Positions 7,820-17,526 are shown, counted from the stretch's first letter. The stretch: DNA of 52,867 nucleotides from Kiritimatiellota bacterium (GCA_013151865.1 JAADHN010000080.1:27647-80513), one strand, 5' to 3'. Numbers and translations are program-made. The notes: generated from the sequence alone by a model not told the origin.

Positions 7820-10800
7820 ATGACAAAAACGTCGTTCATTGGAAATGCGCCGCGCCGCGCCGCTCAGTCAAGCACGAAACGGAGACTTGCGGCGGCGCTG
7901 TCAGTCCTCACCGCCGCGCAAATCGCCTGCGCACGGGACATCTACGTCTCGCCGCAGGGCGACAATGCCAATGACGGTGCGGCGCCAGACCCGCAACACG
8001 CGCTGCGCACGATCCAGGCCGGCGTCGATCGACTGAACCCCGGCGACACGCTCCTGGTCCGCGACGGTGTATACCGTGAAACAGTGACGTTTCCCCGCAG
8101 CGGTACTGCCGACGCGCCGATCACGGTACGACCCTACGGCGACGAAACGGTCACCATCAGCGGGTGCGACCTCATCACGGGCTGGACCCTGCACGATCGC
8201 GACAAGAATATTTGGAAAGCGCCAATGCCATGGACGCTCGGCAAAGGACGCGACCAGGTGTTCGCGGGCAAAGGGGCCGCAGGAACGGAAGGAAAGCGCT
8301 TGCAGCGCAGGAAGGCGGGCGGGGCCGCAGGAACGGAAGGAAAGCGCTTGCAGCGCAGGAAGGCGGGCGCGGCCGCAGGAACGAAAGGAAAGGAGATTCA
8401 GACAGGCGAAAATGAGTTGGAGGTATTGGTCGAAGCGCGTTTCCCGAACGAGCCCTCCCCCGGTCTCGGCATGTATGTGGCGGACTTGAACCCGCTGTGG
8501 CCGACCTTCGGCAAATTCTCGATTCCCGACCCCAAGAAAGCCCCCGGCCGGATTGTCGGCAAGCTCCTCGACAACTTTCCCAAGGATTACTGGAAAGGGG
8601 CGCTGTACTACGGGGTGCACTACCAGGGATGGTGTGCTCAAACGGGCGTGATCGAGAGTTCCGGGCCGGGCGAGATCACGGTGGGCGACCGTACCCGGAC
8701 ATGGTGGTTCCCCGGCCGTTATTCGAACTACAAACCCGAAGAAGGCCGGGGCATGATCACCGGGCACATGCACGCCCTTGACCGGCCGGGCGAATGGTGT
8801 TGGCAAGACGGTACGCTTTACCTGATCCCGAAGCACCCGGGCAGGCCGCGGGCGGTGGAGGCCAAGCGTCGCCAAATCGCCTTCGAACTCAGCGGTCGCC
8901 GGTACATTCACCTGCGCGGACTCCGCATCCGCGCCGCCTCGATGCGCCTGGACGGTTCGGCCTACTGCACGGTGGACACGTGCGACATGGCCTACATCTC
9001 GCACTTCATTCGCCAATACAGCATGGGGCAGGTCGAACCCGGACGCGACACCATCCTCTCCGGCGAGACGGGGATCTATGTCAGCGGCCACGACAACGCC
9101 TTCCTCAATTGCAGCATCCGCATCAGCGCCGGGGCCGGCTTTCACCTCCGCGGCTTTCACCACACGATTCACAACTGCCTCATCGACCAAGTGGATTACA
9201 CCAGCCACTACTTGAATGCCATTACCGATGCGGTTTCCGACTTCAACAACTACGACGGCCGACTGGTGGGCGGACATGTCATCACGTTCAACACCATGCG
9301 CAATGCGGGGCGGCATTTCTTCAACTTCTACGGTAACGGCACCAGCCGCCAATCACGAGACCGCGCTCCGATGGATTATATGGCCACGCTCTTCGCCCAC
9401 AATCACCTGTACAACGGCATGCTCGAAACCAAAGACGCCGGCTTTCTGACCGGGTACTATTCGAGCGGCGGCACACTCGACGGCCTCAACGCCCAAGTGG
9501 CGTACAACGTCATGCACGACTCGTTCGACATTTTCGGCATGCGCATCCACAAACTGGGCCTCATCTATCTCGATGCGGGCACCTGCGACGTGGACGTCTA
9601 CCGCAACCTGCTCTGGGCCGCGCCCGGCACCCTCCAGGGCGGCTTGTGGTTCAATACCGCATGCGTGGACGTGCACGAACGCGACAACGTTTTTTACCCG
9701 AATTTCACCCGCACCTGCGCCGAGTTGAAGCCGGCCGATTTTCCCACCGGCAAACCGTTCCGGTTCGGACACGATTTCGTCCACCCGCCGCCGATCCCGA
9801 CCTGGCCGCCCATCGAGCGCCGCCGCCTGGAAGCCGAAGCGTGTTCGGCGCAGTCCCCCCACGTTGCGGAGTCCGCAAGGGCCCGCATCCTGGCCGACGG
9901 CGACTGGCTCGCCTTCCCGGACATCGACTTCGGCCGTCCCTGGCAGGCCGTGGTGATGCGTTTTGCCGGCACGGCGAAAACCATGAACACCGACCGGTCG
10001 ATGCGACGCCCCCCACGCCACCGCAAGGCCACCGACCCCCTCGTCCTGGAAGCCACGGTTAACGACGGCGCATCCCCGGAGATTCGCAAACAGTGGACGT
10101 TTATCCATCACGTACTCGATAAGTCCTGGGTCCGTTTCGACAAGGTGCCGTTGGGCGCCGGCTACCGCCGTTTCCGCGCGGTGTACGGCAATGTGTACCC
10201 CGGCAAACGTTGGATCGAAGTCCGGCTCGACCGTGCGGACGGTCCGGTGGTCGGCCGTGTGGACCTGGGACGCACCGACCGGCCGCGCAACGGTCACGTA
10301 CAGATTTACGCCGAGGCCACCGCGTCGGTTGCGGCGTCCGCACAAGGTACGCGTAATGTGTTCCTCGTTTTTCGCAGCGCGGACGCACTGCCCGTGGGCG
10401 AGTTCGAGTACTTCCGTTTCGAACGTTGCCGTCAAGACTTGTCTCTGGCCAAGACCGAAGTCCGGTTCGAGCTGCGACTGGACGCGCCCGACGGCGAGAA
10501 GATCGGAACGCTCTACCCGCGCGATACAGGCGGCGCGACGGCGTTCCGTCGGTTCGTGGCCCGGCTTGAGCCGGGCCGGGGCAAGCGTGTGCTGTACCTG
10601 TCCGTTCGCAGCGCCGTCCCGGGGCCTCTCGGCGCCGTGGACTGGTTGAGCCTCGAGCGGGCAAACCCGAATCCGTACCGGGTTGCCGGCATCGGTGTAC
10701 CGCCGTTGCGCGACGCCGCCGGGCGCATGGTCCTGCCGGCCCCCACGAATCGACCGATTGCACGGCCCGGAGATAAGTACCCGGCCAAACCCCTCTCCAG

Positions 10801-12010
10801 GGCACGCACCGGCCCGCGCCCGCTCTTCCCGGCAACACGTTTCCTCCGTACCGCGCCGAAGCTCGACGGTCGACTCGACGATTGGCCCGAGACGCCTGTG
10901 CTCGCGTTGCGTGAATCCTGGGACGGTTCGCCCAGCACGGCGCCCGCCCCGGTCGCCCGGATCGGGTACGACAACGATGCGCTGTACGTGGCCGTCTCGA
11001 CCCCGGTGTCCAAGCCGGCCGATTTGAAGATCGACGGGTACGTTTGGGGACGGACCGACGCCATGGAAATCGCCTTTCAGAACGGACTGACCGCCGAACC
11101 CGGCCCAATCCTGAATGTCTACGGCTGGCCGGACGGCCATTGGGTCGTGAGCCGTGCACCCGGCACACCTGCGGAGTCCGCAAAACGCCTCGGCAAGGGC
11201 GTGGCATACCGCGCCACCGTATTGAAAGACCGCTGGACATGCGAATGGCGTATCCCTTTTGCCGCCTGCGAGTTCAGCCCGGATACGACCCCGTTGCTGC
11301 TCTTCAATCTCGGGGTACGCAACATGGCTGCGGACGCCTGGGCCATTTGGCACGGGACGGGGGAGGCCACCTGGCGCGTCGCGTCCGGGGGTATCCTGGT
11401 ATTCCCGAAATCGCTCCGGGACGGCCGGGATCTGCCCAAACGCGACTTGGCCCTATGGCTCGATGCCGCCGATCCGAGCACACTTGTGCGCGATCCATCC
11501 GAACGCGTCCGCCTATGGCGAGACAAGAGCGGACACGCACGGCACGCGGCCCAGCCGAACCCGGCCTTCCGGCCATGGTTCGTTCCCAAGGGCTTGAATA
11601 GCCGGCCGGCGGTCGAGTTCCGCGAAAAGGTTCGCACCCGCCTCGAATTGCCGGACCTCTCCGACAAACAGGTATCCGTTACGGTGTTCGCCGTGTTCAG
11701 CAATCCGGTCCGCGGCAGCCAGAACAACCATGACCCGCGCATCCTCGCCGCAAGCGACGGAAAGAAGTACGACTACAAGGTCGGTCTGTGCGCCAGCGTC
11801 CCCGGATTCGAGACCGGCGGCCCCCGTCAAAGCGTCTGGGTATTCGGCGACCGCTGGGCCAAGAAAGTGCGGATCGGCTGTTTTTCGCCACTCTACCAGA
11901 CCTTCTTCACCGGCCGTATCGCCGAAATCCGAGTTTACTCCCGTGTTCTCGATCGTGCGGAACGGGAGCGTGTCCGCGCTTACCTGATGCAGAAGTGGGG
12001 ATTGTATTGA
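7820..12010 (+). CDS. Secreted right-handed beta-helix protein with CBM9-like and LamG-like modules
   Basis: A 1396-residue exported protein with a signal peptide ending near ACA (about 35). The mature region opens IYVSPQGDNANDG and continues LRTIQAGVDRLNPGDTLLVRDGVY, the hallmark of DUF1565/pectate-lyase-like parallel beta-helix proteins (to about 640). Next come a CBM6-like sandwich starting LEAEACSAQS (about 670-950), a DOMON/CBM9-like module starting PKLDGRLDDWPET (about 1015-1195), and a C-terminal LamG-like domain starting LALWLDAADPSTL and ending FTGRIAEIRVYSR. A perfect 16-residue duplication plus a partial third copy (residues 152-191) interrupts the helix between DQVF and VEARFPNEP, where relatives usually have a short VDG-type loop. 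A polysaccharide lyase or hydrolase role is likely by fold; catalytic residues cannot be assigned. The ATG at 7820 has an AGGA upstream. Confidence 0.8.
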   Translation: MTKTSFIGNAPRRAAQSSTKRRLAAALSVLTAAQIACARDIYVSPQGDNANDGAAPDPQHALRTIQAGVDRLNPGDTLLVRDGVYRETVTFPRSGTADAPITVRPYGDETVTISGCDLITGWTLHDRDKNIWKAPMPWTLGKGRDQVFAGKGAAGTEGKRLQRRKAGGAAGTEGKRLQRRKAGAAAGTKGKEIQTGENELEVLVEARFPNEPSPGLGMYVADLNPLWPTFGKFSIPDPKKAPGRIVGKLLDNFPKDYWKGALYYGVHYQGWCAQTGVIESSGPGEITVGDRTRTWWFPGRYSNYKPEEGRGMITGHMHALDRPGEWCWQDGTLYLIPKHPGRPRAVEAKRRQIAFELSGRRYIHLRGLRIRAASMRLDGSAYCTVDTCDMAYISHFIRQYSMGQVEPGRDTILSGETGIYVSGHDNAFLNCSIRISAGAGFHLRGFHHTIHNCLIDQVDYTSHYLNAITDAVSDFNNYDGRLVGGHVITFNTMRNAGRHFFNFYGNGTSRQSRDRAPMDYMATLFAHNHLYNGMLETKDAGFLTGYYSSGGTLDGLNAQVAYNVMHDSFDIFGMRIHKLGLIYLDAGTCDVDVYRNLLWAAPGTLQGGLWFNTACVDVHERDNVFYPNFTRTCAELKPADFPTGKPFRFGHDFVHPPPIPTWPPIERRRLEAEACSAQSPHVAESARARILADGDWLAFPDIDFGRPWQAVVMRFAGTAKTMNTDRSMRRPPRHRKATDPLVLEATVNDGASPEIRKQWTFIHHVLDKSWVRFDKVPLGAGYRRFRAVYGNVYPGKRWIEVRLDRADGPVVGRVDLGRTDRPRNGHVQIYAEATASVAASAQGTRNVFLVFRSADALPVGEFEYFRFERCRQDLSLAKTEVRFELRLDAPDGEKIGTLYPRDTGGATAFRRFVARLEPGRGKRVLYLSVRSAVPGPLGAVDWLSLERANPNPYRVAGIGVPPLRDAAGRMVLPAPTNRPIARPGDKYPAKPLSRARTGPRPLFPATRFLRTAPKLDGRLDDWPETPVLALRESWDGSPSTAPAPVARIGYDNDALYVAVSTPVSKPADLKIDGYVWGRTDAMEIAFQNGLTAEPGPILNVYGWPDGHWVVSRAPGTPAESAKRLGKGVAYRATVLKDRWTCEWRIPFAACEFSPDTTPLLLFNLGVRNMAADAWAIWHGTGEATWRVASGGILVFPKSLRDGRDLPKRDLALWLDAADPSTLVRDPSERVRLWRDKSGHARHAAQPNPAFRPWFVPKGLNSRPAVEFREKVRTRLELPDLSDKQVSVTVFAVFSNPVRGSQNNHDPRILAASDGKKYDYKVGLCASVPGFETGGPRQSVWVFGDRWAKKVRIGCFSPLYQTFFTGRIAEIRVYSRVLDRAERERVRAYLMQKWGLY
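8273..8391 (+). repeat. In-frame 48-bp tandem repeat, two perfect units plus partial third
   Basis: Units 8273-8320 and 8321-8368 are identical; 8369-8391 repeats the first 23 bases with two differences. Each unit starts at codon position 1 and encodes GAAGTEGKRLQRRKAG. Each unit contains the small palindrome GCGCTTGCAGCGC. The strongly basic repeat is unlike the rest of the beta-helix protein and looks inserted. Confidence 0.93.
9865..9877. repeat. Iterated 13-bp palindrome TGCGGAGTCCGCA
   Basis: Exact palindrome in the beta-helix gene at the helix/CBM junction; encodes VAESA. Confidence 0.85.
11170..11182. repeat. Iterated 13-bp palindrome TGCGGAGTCCGCA
   Basis: Exact palindrome in the CBM9-like part of the beta-helix gene; encodes PAESAK. 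Confidence 0.85.
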
Positions 12011-12065
12011 CCCGCGCCTCCGGGGTGCCTATTATTTCGCGGGAGGCACCGGCGCGGCGCGGGTC
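12009..12065 (+). terminator. Long imperfect stem-loop after the beta-helix gene
   Basis: Arms of about 22 bases start GACCCGCGCC and end GGTGCCT; the opposite arm, starting AGGCACCGG, pairs with only a few mismatches around an AT-containing loop. The stem begins inside the stop codon of the upstream gene. No T-run follows, so this is either a factor-assisted terminator or an mRNA-stabilising 3' structure. Confidence 0.5.
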
Positions 12066-12585
12066 GAGAGAGAACCACCCGTCGAGTTCGGGGCCGGTCC
12101 GCAGGCAAGCGCCGTCGACGACAGCGACGGGGGTTTTCTCGGTCGCGAGTTCCCACCACCCGGTCTTGCTCGATCCGACTGTCGCTTCCTGCCCGTCGAG
12201 GGGGATCGAGGAACAATCGAACCGGGCCGTAGTTCGTCCTCCGGGCACTGTGAGCACAGTGAGGGCCTCCCCGGCGGCCGGACGATTATCCTGCTTGGCG
12301 ATGGAACCCGAGCCGGTGTCCGGGTGTCTGCTAAAGGGCGGTTTGCGCCCATTCCTTCCTTTCGCCGGTCCGGTCGCTTGCTGCAAGCGAGCTGATACAC
12401 ATGCGAACTCGGCGCCAAACGCGGGCGTCCGAAGGTCACGGGTCGCCGGGTGGTTATGTCTGTGCCGCCGGGTATAGTATGCACCGACAGTCACCGGATC
12501 GTCGACCCGCCGAGTCCCGGGTCGCCGTGCCGAAAAGATCGGGTCTGCTGCGGTATTGACCCCTTTTAACAAGGCTTTCCTGCCT
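12066..12585. other. Long intergenic gap upstream of the ABC permease
   Basis: No gene was found. Two short palindromes are present: CACTGTG-AG-CACAGTG (12246-12261) and TCGCTTG-CTG-CAAGCGA (12374-12390). The permease promoter is expected here, but no confident -35/-10 pair was seen. An ABC ATPase gene, the usual upstream partner of such permeases, is absent. Confidence 0.45.
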
Positions 12586-13968
12586 GTGAATGCTGCCTTC
12601 GCCATTGCCATACAGACCATACGGGCGTCGCTCCGGTCCCGAGTGTTCCACGTTTTGCTCACCTTGATTCTCTTGGCGGTTTTCGTTCTCCCGATCACTG
12701 TTGCGGGTGACGGCACCGCCGTGGGGCAGGTCCAGATTTCGCTGACGTATTCTCTCGGTGTGGTCACGGCCCTGATTTCCATTGCCACCCTGTGGTTGAG
12801 CTGCGCCTCGTTGTCGCGTGAAATCGAGGGGTATGAGCTGCACTTGGTGCTGACCAAACCCGTGAACCGTTTCACCGTGCTGGCCGGAAAATGGTTGGGT
12901 GTGCTCGCGATGAACGGCTTTCTTTTTCTTTTGGCCGCCGCCATCGTATTCTCCCTTGTTCTGTGGCGGATCCGCCAGGGGGATTTCAGCAAGCAGGAGA
13001 TGAGTCGCCTGAAGAACGAGGTCCTGGTGGGCCGGCGAGTCTACCTGCCGGAGCAACCCGACTACCTGTCCCTGGCTCGGAAGGAATTCGAGCGCCGCAA
13101 GCAGGCCAAGAAACTTCCCGAGGCCTATTCGCCCGACGTCGTGATCGCGGAAATCATGCGGCAGATCAAGGCGCGCGCCTCTGAGGTCCCGGCTCAGTAC
13201 ACCCGGCGCTGGCGGTTCACGGGCGTCAAGTCCCCCGGCGCGGACAAACCGGTTTATCTGCGCTACCGGATGTACATCGGTACGAGCATGTCGCTGAGCG
13301 AACAGCGCGAAACGCAAGGGGTATGGGCGGTCCGCGACCCCAAGGCGCCCCAGCCGGATTCATACGCCGGCCTGCCCCAGAAGGTCATGACCGGCCGTTT
13401 TCACGAGTTCCCGTTTCCGGGACGTTTCGTTGCCGAGGACGGGACGGTCATCGTGACGTATACGAACCAGGATTTGCAGAAGAGTTCCGTGATGTTTCAA
13501 ATGGCCGACGGTCCCGAGCTGCTGATCGCGGCGACCGGCTTTCTTGCGAACTATTCGCGGTCCGTCTTTCTGGTGATCCTGCAACTGGCTTTTCTAGCCG
13601 TTTTGGGATGTGTTGTGGGCTCGCTGTTTTCGACGCCGGTCGCGGTGTTCGTGGCGGCCTCGTACTTGGTGATCGGCATGACCGTCCAATCGGCAGTGCA
13701 GGCCCCGTTCGCCAATGACCTGGGCAAGTACGAATACCACAACGTGGCGGAGCGCTTGGCCCATTACCTGGCCATCGGCGTCAGCAAAGTTGTGGTGTCC
13801 GCGGGCGATTTCGATGCATCATCCATTGTATCCCGGGGGCGTCTGGTGACGGGGCGCCGGATTCTGGCCGCCATATTCGGCCTGATCATTCTGCGCACCG
13901 TTCCGTTGGGGGCCCTGGGATTCTGGTTCTTTTCCAAACGTGAATTGGGGACGGTCATTCGTCGATGA
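12586..13968 (+). CDS. ABC-2-type transporter permease
   Basis: A 460-residue integral membrane protein. The N-terminus AIAIQTIRASLRSRVFHVLL is the typical cytoplasmic entry helix of ABC-2 permeases. Hydrophobic helices lie near residues 21-42, 56-82 and 106-135. A soluble loop of about 190 residues separates them from helices near 330-390 and a last helix (about 428-450). The C-terminus FSKRELGTVIRR carries the arginine/glutamate end common in the family. Such permeases work with a separate ATPase, often in gliding/ABC export or multicopper-enzyme maturation-type systems, but no ATPase gene is adjacent. The GTG at 12586 is chosen because the protein then starts like its relatives and has AAGG upstream; a TTG at 12556 is possible. 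The stop codon overlaps the next start (ATGA), so translation is likely coupled. Confidence 0.82.
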   Translation: MNAAFAIAIQTIRASLRSRVFHVLLTLILLAVFVLPITVAGDGTAVGQVQISLTYSLGVVTALISIATLWLSCASLSREIEGYELHLVLTKPVNRFTVLAGKWLGVLAMNGFLFLLAAAIVFSLVLWRIRQGDFSKQEMSRLKNEVLVGRRVYLPEQPDYLSLARKEFERRKQAKKLPEAYSPDVVIAEIMRQIKARASEVPAQYTRRWRFTGVKSPGADKPVYLRYRMYIGTSMSLSEQRETQGVWAVRDPKAPQPDSYAGLPQKVMTGRFHEFPFPGRFVAEDGTVIVTYTNQDLQKSSVMFQMADGPELLIAATGFLANYSRSVFLVILQLAFLAVLGCVVGSLFSTPVAVFVAASYLVIGMTVQSAVQAPFANDLGKYEYHNVAERLAHYLAIGVSKVVVSAGDFDASSIVSRGRLVTGRRILAAIFGLIILRTVPLGALGFWFFSKRELGTVIRR

Positions 13969-15605
13969 AAAGCGGCAAAACCATTGCAGTAATCGGCCTT
14001 CTCCTGGTGCTCATGGCCGTCCTGGGCTTCGGTATCGGCAATATTCAGGACCGAATGAATCAAGTCCGGGCGGCAAAACGGCTGACCGAGACGGCCCCGC
14101 TGCGGAACGCCCCGCCCGTGGTGGCCTTCACCACGGTGGCTCTCGGCGGGTTCCGCGGCCTGGTCGCGGACTGGCTGTGGCTGCGCCTCACCCGTCTGCA
14201 GGAACAGGGCAGTTATTTCGAGATGGTCCAGCTTGCCTCGTGGATCGTGAAACTGCAACCGCGATTCACGGGCGCCGCGGCCTTCCTGGCGTGGAATATG
14301 GCGTACAATATTTCCGTTTCGTTCACCAGTTTCGAGGACCGCTGGCGCTGGGTCCGCAAGGGCATCGAACTCATCCGCGACGAGGCCCTCGAGTACAACC
14401 CGGGCGATCCGGAACTCTACAAGGAACTCGCCTGGATCTATTATCACAAGCTCGGGGCGTACATGGACGATGCCAACCGGTACTACAAGCAGGAGTTGGC
14501 CCGTGAAATGATTCGCGTTTTCGGCAAATACCCGCCGAACTGGTCTGCTTTGGCCTCGGCTCCGCTGACCGAGGCGCAACTGTACCGGGCGTTGGCCGAC
14601 AAGCCGGGATTCAAAGCGTTTCTGCGGCAACACGACTGGAGCTTCGAAGAATTCGAACGGGCCTTTCGAAAGGCAAACGGGTTCCCGGAGGCCGTTGCCA
14701 AGCAAATCGAAAATGCCCCGTGGAAGGACACCGTGGAGGAGTGCCTGCGGCGACGCTGGATTCAATTGCGTTACAAGCTGGATCCGGCCCGGATCGCCCG
14801 ACTCAATGCGAAATACGGTCCGCTGGACTGGCGCCTTCCCGAAGCCCATGCGATCTATTGGGCCAGTTTGGGTCTGGAAACCGCGGACGAGCAGGTCAAT
14901 ATTGCCTGCGAACGGGTCACGTTCCAAGCCCTCACCAACGCGTTCAAGACCGGCCGCCTGATTTATCTCAAGGACGTCGACTATCTCGAGATGTCTCCCA
15001 ATATCGGTTTGGTGGACGCGGTCAACGCCAGTTACCTGGCCGCCATGAAAAAACACAAAGGGAACCAGTCGGTTTACGCTGCCTACGAGAACTTCCTCGT
15101 GGATGCCGTGGTGGTGCTCTACACCTTCGGGCAGCAGAAGAAAGCCAAGGAATACCTCGAGAAAGCCCGGAAGATGTACAGCAACAAGAAATATCGCAAG
15201 TCATTGGACCAGTTCGCCCTGGATGAACTGGCCAAAGACATGGCTCTGGCCAGTCCGCAGCAGGCGCAGGGGACGGTGCGCGGCTATCTGCTCCAATGCT
15301 GTTATTCCCTGGCGATCGGCGAGATCGACCGTGCCGCGGCATTCGAAAGGATCGCGCACAAGATTTGGCTCAAGTACATGCGACAAATCGGCAAGTCCAC
15401 CTATGTCCGACGCCGGCTGCCGCCCTATGCGCAAATGAAACAAAACGCCGTGCAAGAATCCTTCAAGCGCTTCCCCAAGGAATTGGCTGCGCGCCTGCGC
15501 CTCGCCTTGGAACAGGCGGACGGAGCGTTCCTGGGGGTTTCTCCCGATTCTCTCCGGAAAAAACCGTCAGCTTCTGCGGCAATCCCCGGCGCGGTCAAGC
15601 CTTGA
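13965..15605 (+). CDS. Membrane-anchored TPR-like conserved protein
   Basis: A 546-residue protein with one N-terminal membrane helix (about 8-27, IAVIGLLLVLMAVLGFGIGN) and a long, mostly helical body. Segments such as FEMVQLASWIVKLQPRFTGAAAFLAWNMAYN and YNPGDPELYKELAWIYYHKLG have the spacing of tetratricopeptide repeats, suggesting a protein-protein scaffold facing the periplasm. A conserved-looking block, VALGGFRGLVADWLWLR, follows the anchor. It overlaps the permease stop by 4 bases and lies 51 bases before a transglutaminase-like gene, so the three probably form one unit. I recognise this pairing of permease and TPR protein from PVC genomes, but no function is established. Confidence 0.75.
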   Translation: MKSGKTIAVIGLLLVLMAVLGFGIGNIQDRMNQVRAAKRLTETAPLRNAPPVVAFTTVALGGFRGLVADWLWLRLTRLQEQGSYFEMVQLASWIVKLQPRFTGAAAFLAWNMAYNISVSFTSFEDRWRWVRKGIELIRDEALEYNPGDPELYKELAWIYYHKLGAYMDDANRYYKQELAREMIRVFGKYPPNWSALASAPLTEAQLYRALADKPGFKAFLRQHDWSFEEFERAFRKANGFPEAVAKQIENAPWKDTVEECLRRRWIQLRYKLDPARIARLNAKYGPLDWRLPEAHAIYWASLGLETADEQVNIACERVTFQALTNAFKTGRLIYLKDVDYLEMSPNIGLVDAVNASYLAAMKKHKGNQSVYAAYENFLVDAVVVLYTFGQQKKAKEYLEKARKMYSNKKYRKSLDQFALDELAKDMALASPQQAQGTVRGYLLQCCYSLAIGEIDRAAAFERIAHKIWLKYMRQIGKSTYVRRRLPPYAQMKQNAVQESFKRFPKELAARLRLALEQADGAFLGVSPDSLRKKPSASAAIPGAVKP

Positions 15606-15656
15606 TACCGCCCTCGCTCACCGCAGCAGGCCGGAGCGAACGGGCCGGGACGGACC

Positions 15657-17483
15657 ATGAAGCGTCAACTGCAACTCACGTGGCGAGTGACGGCGCTCGT
15701 CACTTGTTCGATTCTCTTTCCGACGGCCGCACGATGCGCGAGCACGGTCGAGGTCGCCTCTCGGGGAAGAGCTGCGGCTCTGGCCGCTCAAATCCGGAAA
15801 ACCAAGCTCGATTCGGCGGTGCGCAAAGGCTCGCTGCGGCACTATGCGGCCGCTTGCCTGAGCGAGGGCGTGGCCGCGCAGGGCGTCGGATGTCTGAGGG
15901 ACGCTGTACGGCAGGCCCTGCCGTCGAAGGGGCGCACCGCATTGAGCGAGCGGCGGTTGCGCAGTCTCGGCAAGGCGTCCGACGCCTTGGTTCTGCTGTT
16001 GCTGGCCCGGGAGAAGCGACTGGGCCCGGTCCCGGCGCCGATTGCAGATTGGTTGCTGGGCGCCGACGACCGCCTCCGCCTCTTGGTGGACACCGTGAGC
16101 CCGGACGATAACTTGGGGGAAGTTTTCCGCATCCTCGGGGCCATCCGCCTCCGGGACAAGGACGGTGCGGACCGTTTTTTCAGGTTGGCCCTGGCCATTG
16201 CCGTAGTCTGGGACCAGCCGCGCCCTCCCCTCCACGATCAGATGGGTCCCGTCGGCCCCGGAAAGCCGGCGAGCCCGGTTGCCTTGTTCGGCTACTTCCG
16301 CGACCTATACTCCTCGAACGATGCCCGGCTGGCGTACGCGCGTCTCTCGACACCCGCACTGGTTTTTGTGGTGGACACCCCCGTTCCGCTCAGCGAGCTG
16401 AAATGGGCGCGGGAGAATGTCCGCGGCTCGGCTTCGACCTGGGGACGAAAGTTTTCCGAGATCCGCTACGATTCGCGCCGACTCGATGCCGGCCAGTTTT
16501 CCTGGCCGTACGGTCCCTATACGTTGGCAGCCATCAGACGGCGCGGTGGGATTTGCGCGGACCAAGCCTATTATGCGGTGCTCACGGCCCGTGCGTTCGG
16601 GATTCCGGCCATGCTCTTCACCGGCCAGGGGCGGCGCGGTGGCCACGGGTGGCTCGGTTTTATGAAAGATGCGGGGAAATGGGAGGTGGACGCGGGACGA
16701 TACGCGGTCGACAAATATGCCACCGGGTACACGGTCGCTCCCCAAACCAACCTCCGAATGAGCGACCACGACCTGGCCCTCGCGTACGACCGGTCTCTCC
16801 AGACCTCCCGCTTCGACCGAGCCGCGCTTCTGGCGCGCCTCGCCGCCGTCTGCCTGGATCTCGAGCGGTCCGATCTGGCCCTGGCCCTGGCGGAACAGGC
16901 TTCTGAAAGTGCGCCGCTCTACCGCGCCGGTTGGCGCGTCCGCGAGCAGGTCTTGGTGCACCGCGACCGCCCCGAGGAACTGCTGGAACTGCTGGACACG
17001 GAAGCCCGGGTGTTCCGCCGGTTCCCGGACTACATGGCGGGAATTCGTGCGGCCCAGGCAAAGCTGCTCCGCCGCCTCGGACGAACAGACGATGCCGCTC
17101 GCGTGCTGCGGCTGGCCGCTTCGCGGGTGAAACGCAAACGGGATGACCTGGGGCGGTCGCTGAACGTGGCGCAGATTCAACAGGCGTTCGAAAACGGGGA
17201 CCACGCCGGTGCTCTCAGAAAACTCGAGCGGGTCCTCCGGGACAACCGCGGCGAAGGCGAAAAGGTCATCCCTCTCGTCAAGCTTTATCTCGAGCTGACC
17301 CGCACCGCGGACCGGACGCACGAGGCGGCGCGCTTCCTCAAAGGATACCTGACCCGGATGCAAAACCGCTACGCCAAGGGCTGGGGTCAACCGGTCTTCC
17401 TCGAACTGTTGGTCCGCGCCTACGAAAACGACGGCGACCAACGGAAAGCGGCCCGACTCCGCAAGAGAATCGCCCGCGATTGA
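15657..17483 (+). CDS. Exported transglutaminase-like protein with TPR-like C-terminus
   Basis: A 608-residue protein with a signal peptide (about 1-26, ending ARCAS). A transglutaminase-like/cysteine-protease-fold core contains a complete candidate triad: Cys300 in GGICADQAYY, His330 in GGHGWLGF and Asp345 in WEVDAGRY. The region after about 390 is helical with TPR-like pairs (LARLAAVCLDLERSDLALALAEQA; LRRLGRTDDAARVLRLAA). Bacterial transglutaminase-like domains usually act as peptidases or in cross-linking; here a periplasmic peptide or cell-wall substrate is plausible but unproven. It follows the TPR-like membrane protein by 51 bases. The ATG at 15657 has a weak GGACGGA upstream. A stem-loop terminator lies downstream between this gene and the convergent serA. 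Confidence 0.77.
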   Translation: MKRQLQLTWRVTALVTCSILFPTAARCASTVEVASRGRAAALAAQIRKTKLDSAVRKGSLRHYAAACLSEGVAAQGVGCLRDAVRQALPSKGRTALSERRLRSLGKASDALVLLLLAREKRLGPVPAPIADWLLGADDRLRLLVDTVSPDDNLGEVFRILGAIRLRDKDGADRFFRLALAIAVVWDQPRPPLHDQMGPVGPGKPASPVALFGYFRDLYSSNDARLAYARLSTPALVFVVDTPVPLSELKWARENVRGSASTWGRKFSEIRYDSRRLDAGQFSWPYGPYTLAAIRRRGGICADQAYYAVLTARAFGIPAMLFTGQGRRGGHGWLGFMKDAGKWEVDAGRYAVDKYATGYTVAPQTNLRMSDHDLALAYDRSLQTSRFDRAALLARLAAVCLDLERSDLALALAEQASESAPLYRAGWRVREQVLVHRDRPEELLELLDTEARVFRRFPDYMAGIRAAQAKLLRRLGRTDDAARVLRLAASRVKRKRDDLGRSLNVAQIQQAFENGDHAGALRKLERVLRDNRGEGEKVIPLVKLYLELTRTADRTHEAARFLKGYLTRMQNRYAKGWGQPVFLELLVRAYENDGDQRKAARLRKRIARD

Positions 17484-17526
17484 CTGCGTTGCGTCGGGGC
17501 TTGCCGCCTCCCGATCCGTGATCTGA

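Noticed and set aside
12246-12261. CACTGTGAGCACAGTG as a CRP-like operator
   Set aside because: The half sites are too close together for a CRP consensus and there is no nearby start that it would control convincingly.
11907-12992. 361-codon minus-strand frame crossing the empty gap before the permease
   Set aside because: It overlaps both flanking real genes and shows no family resemblance.
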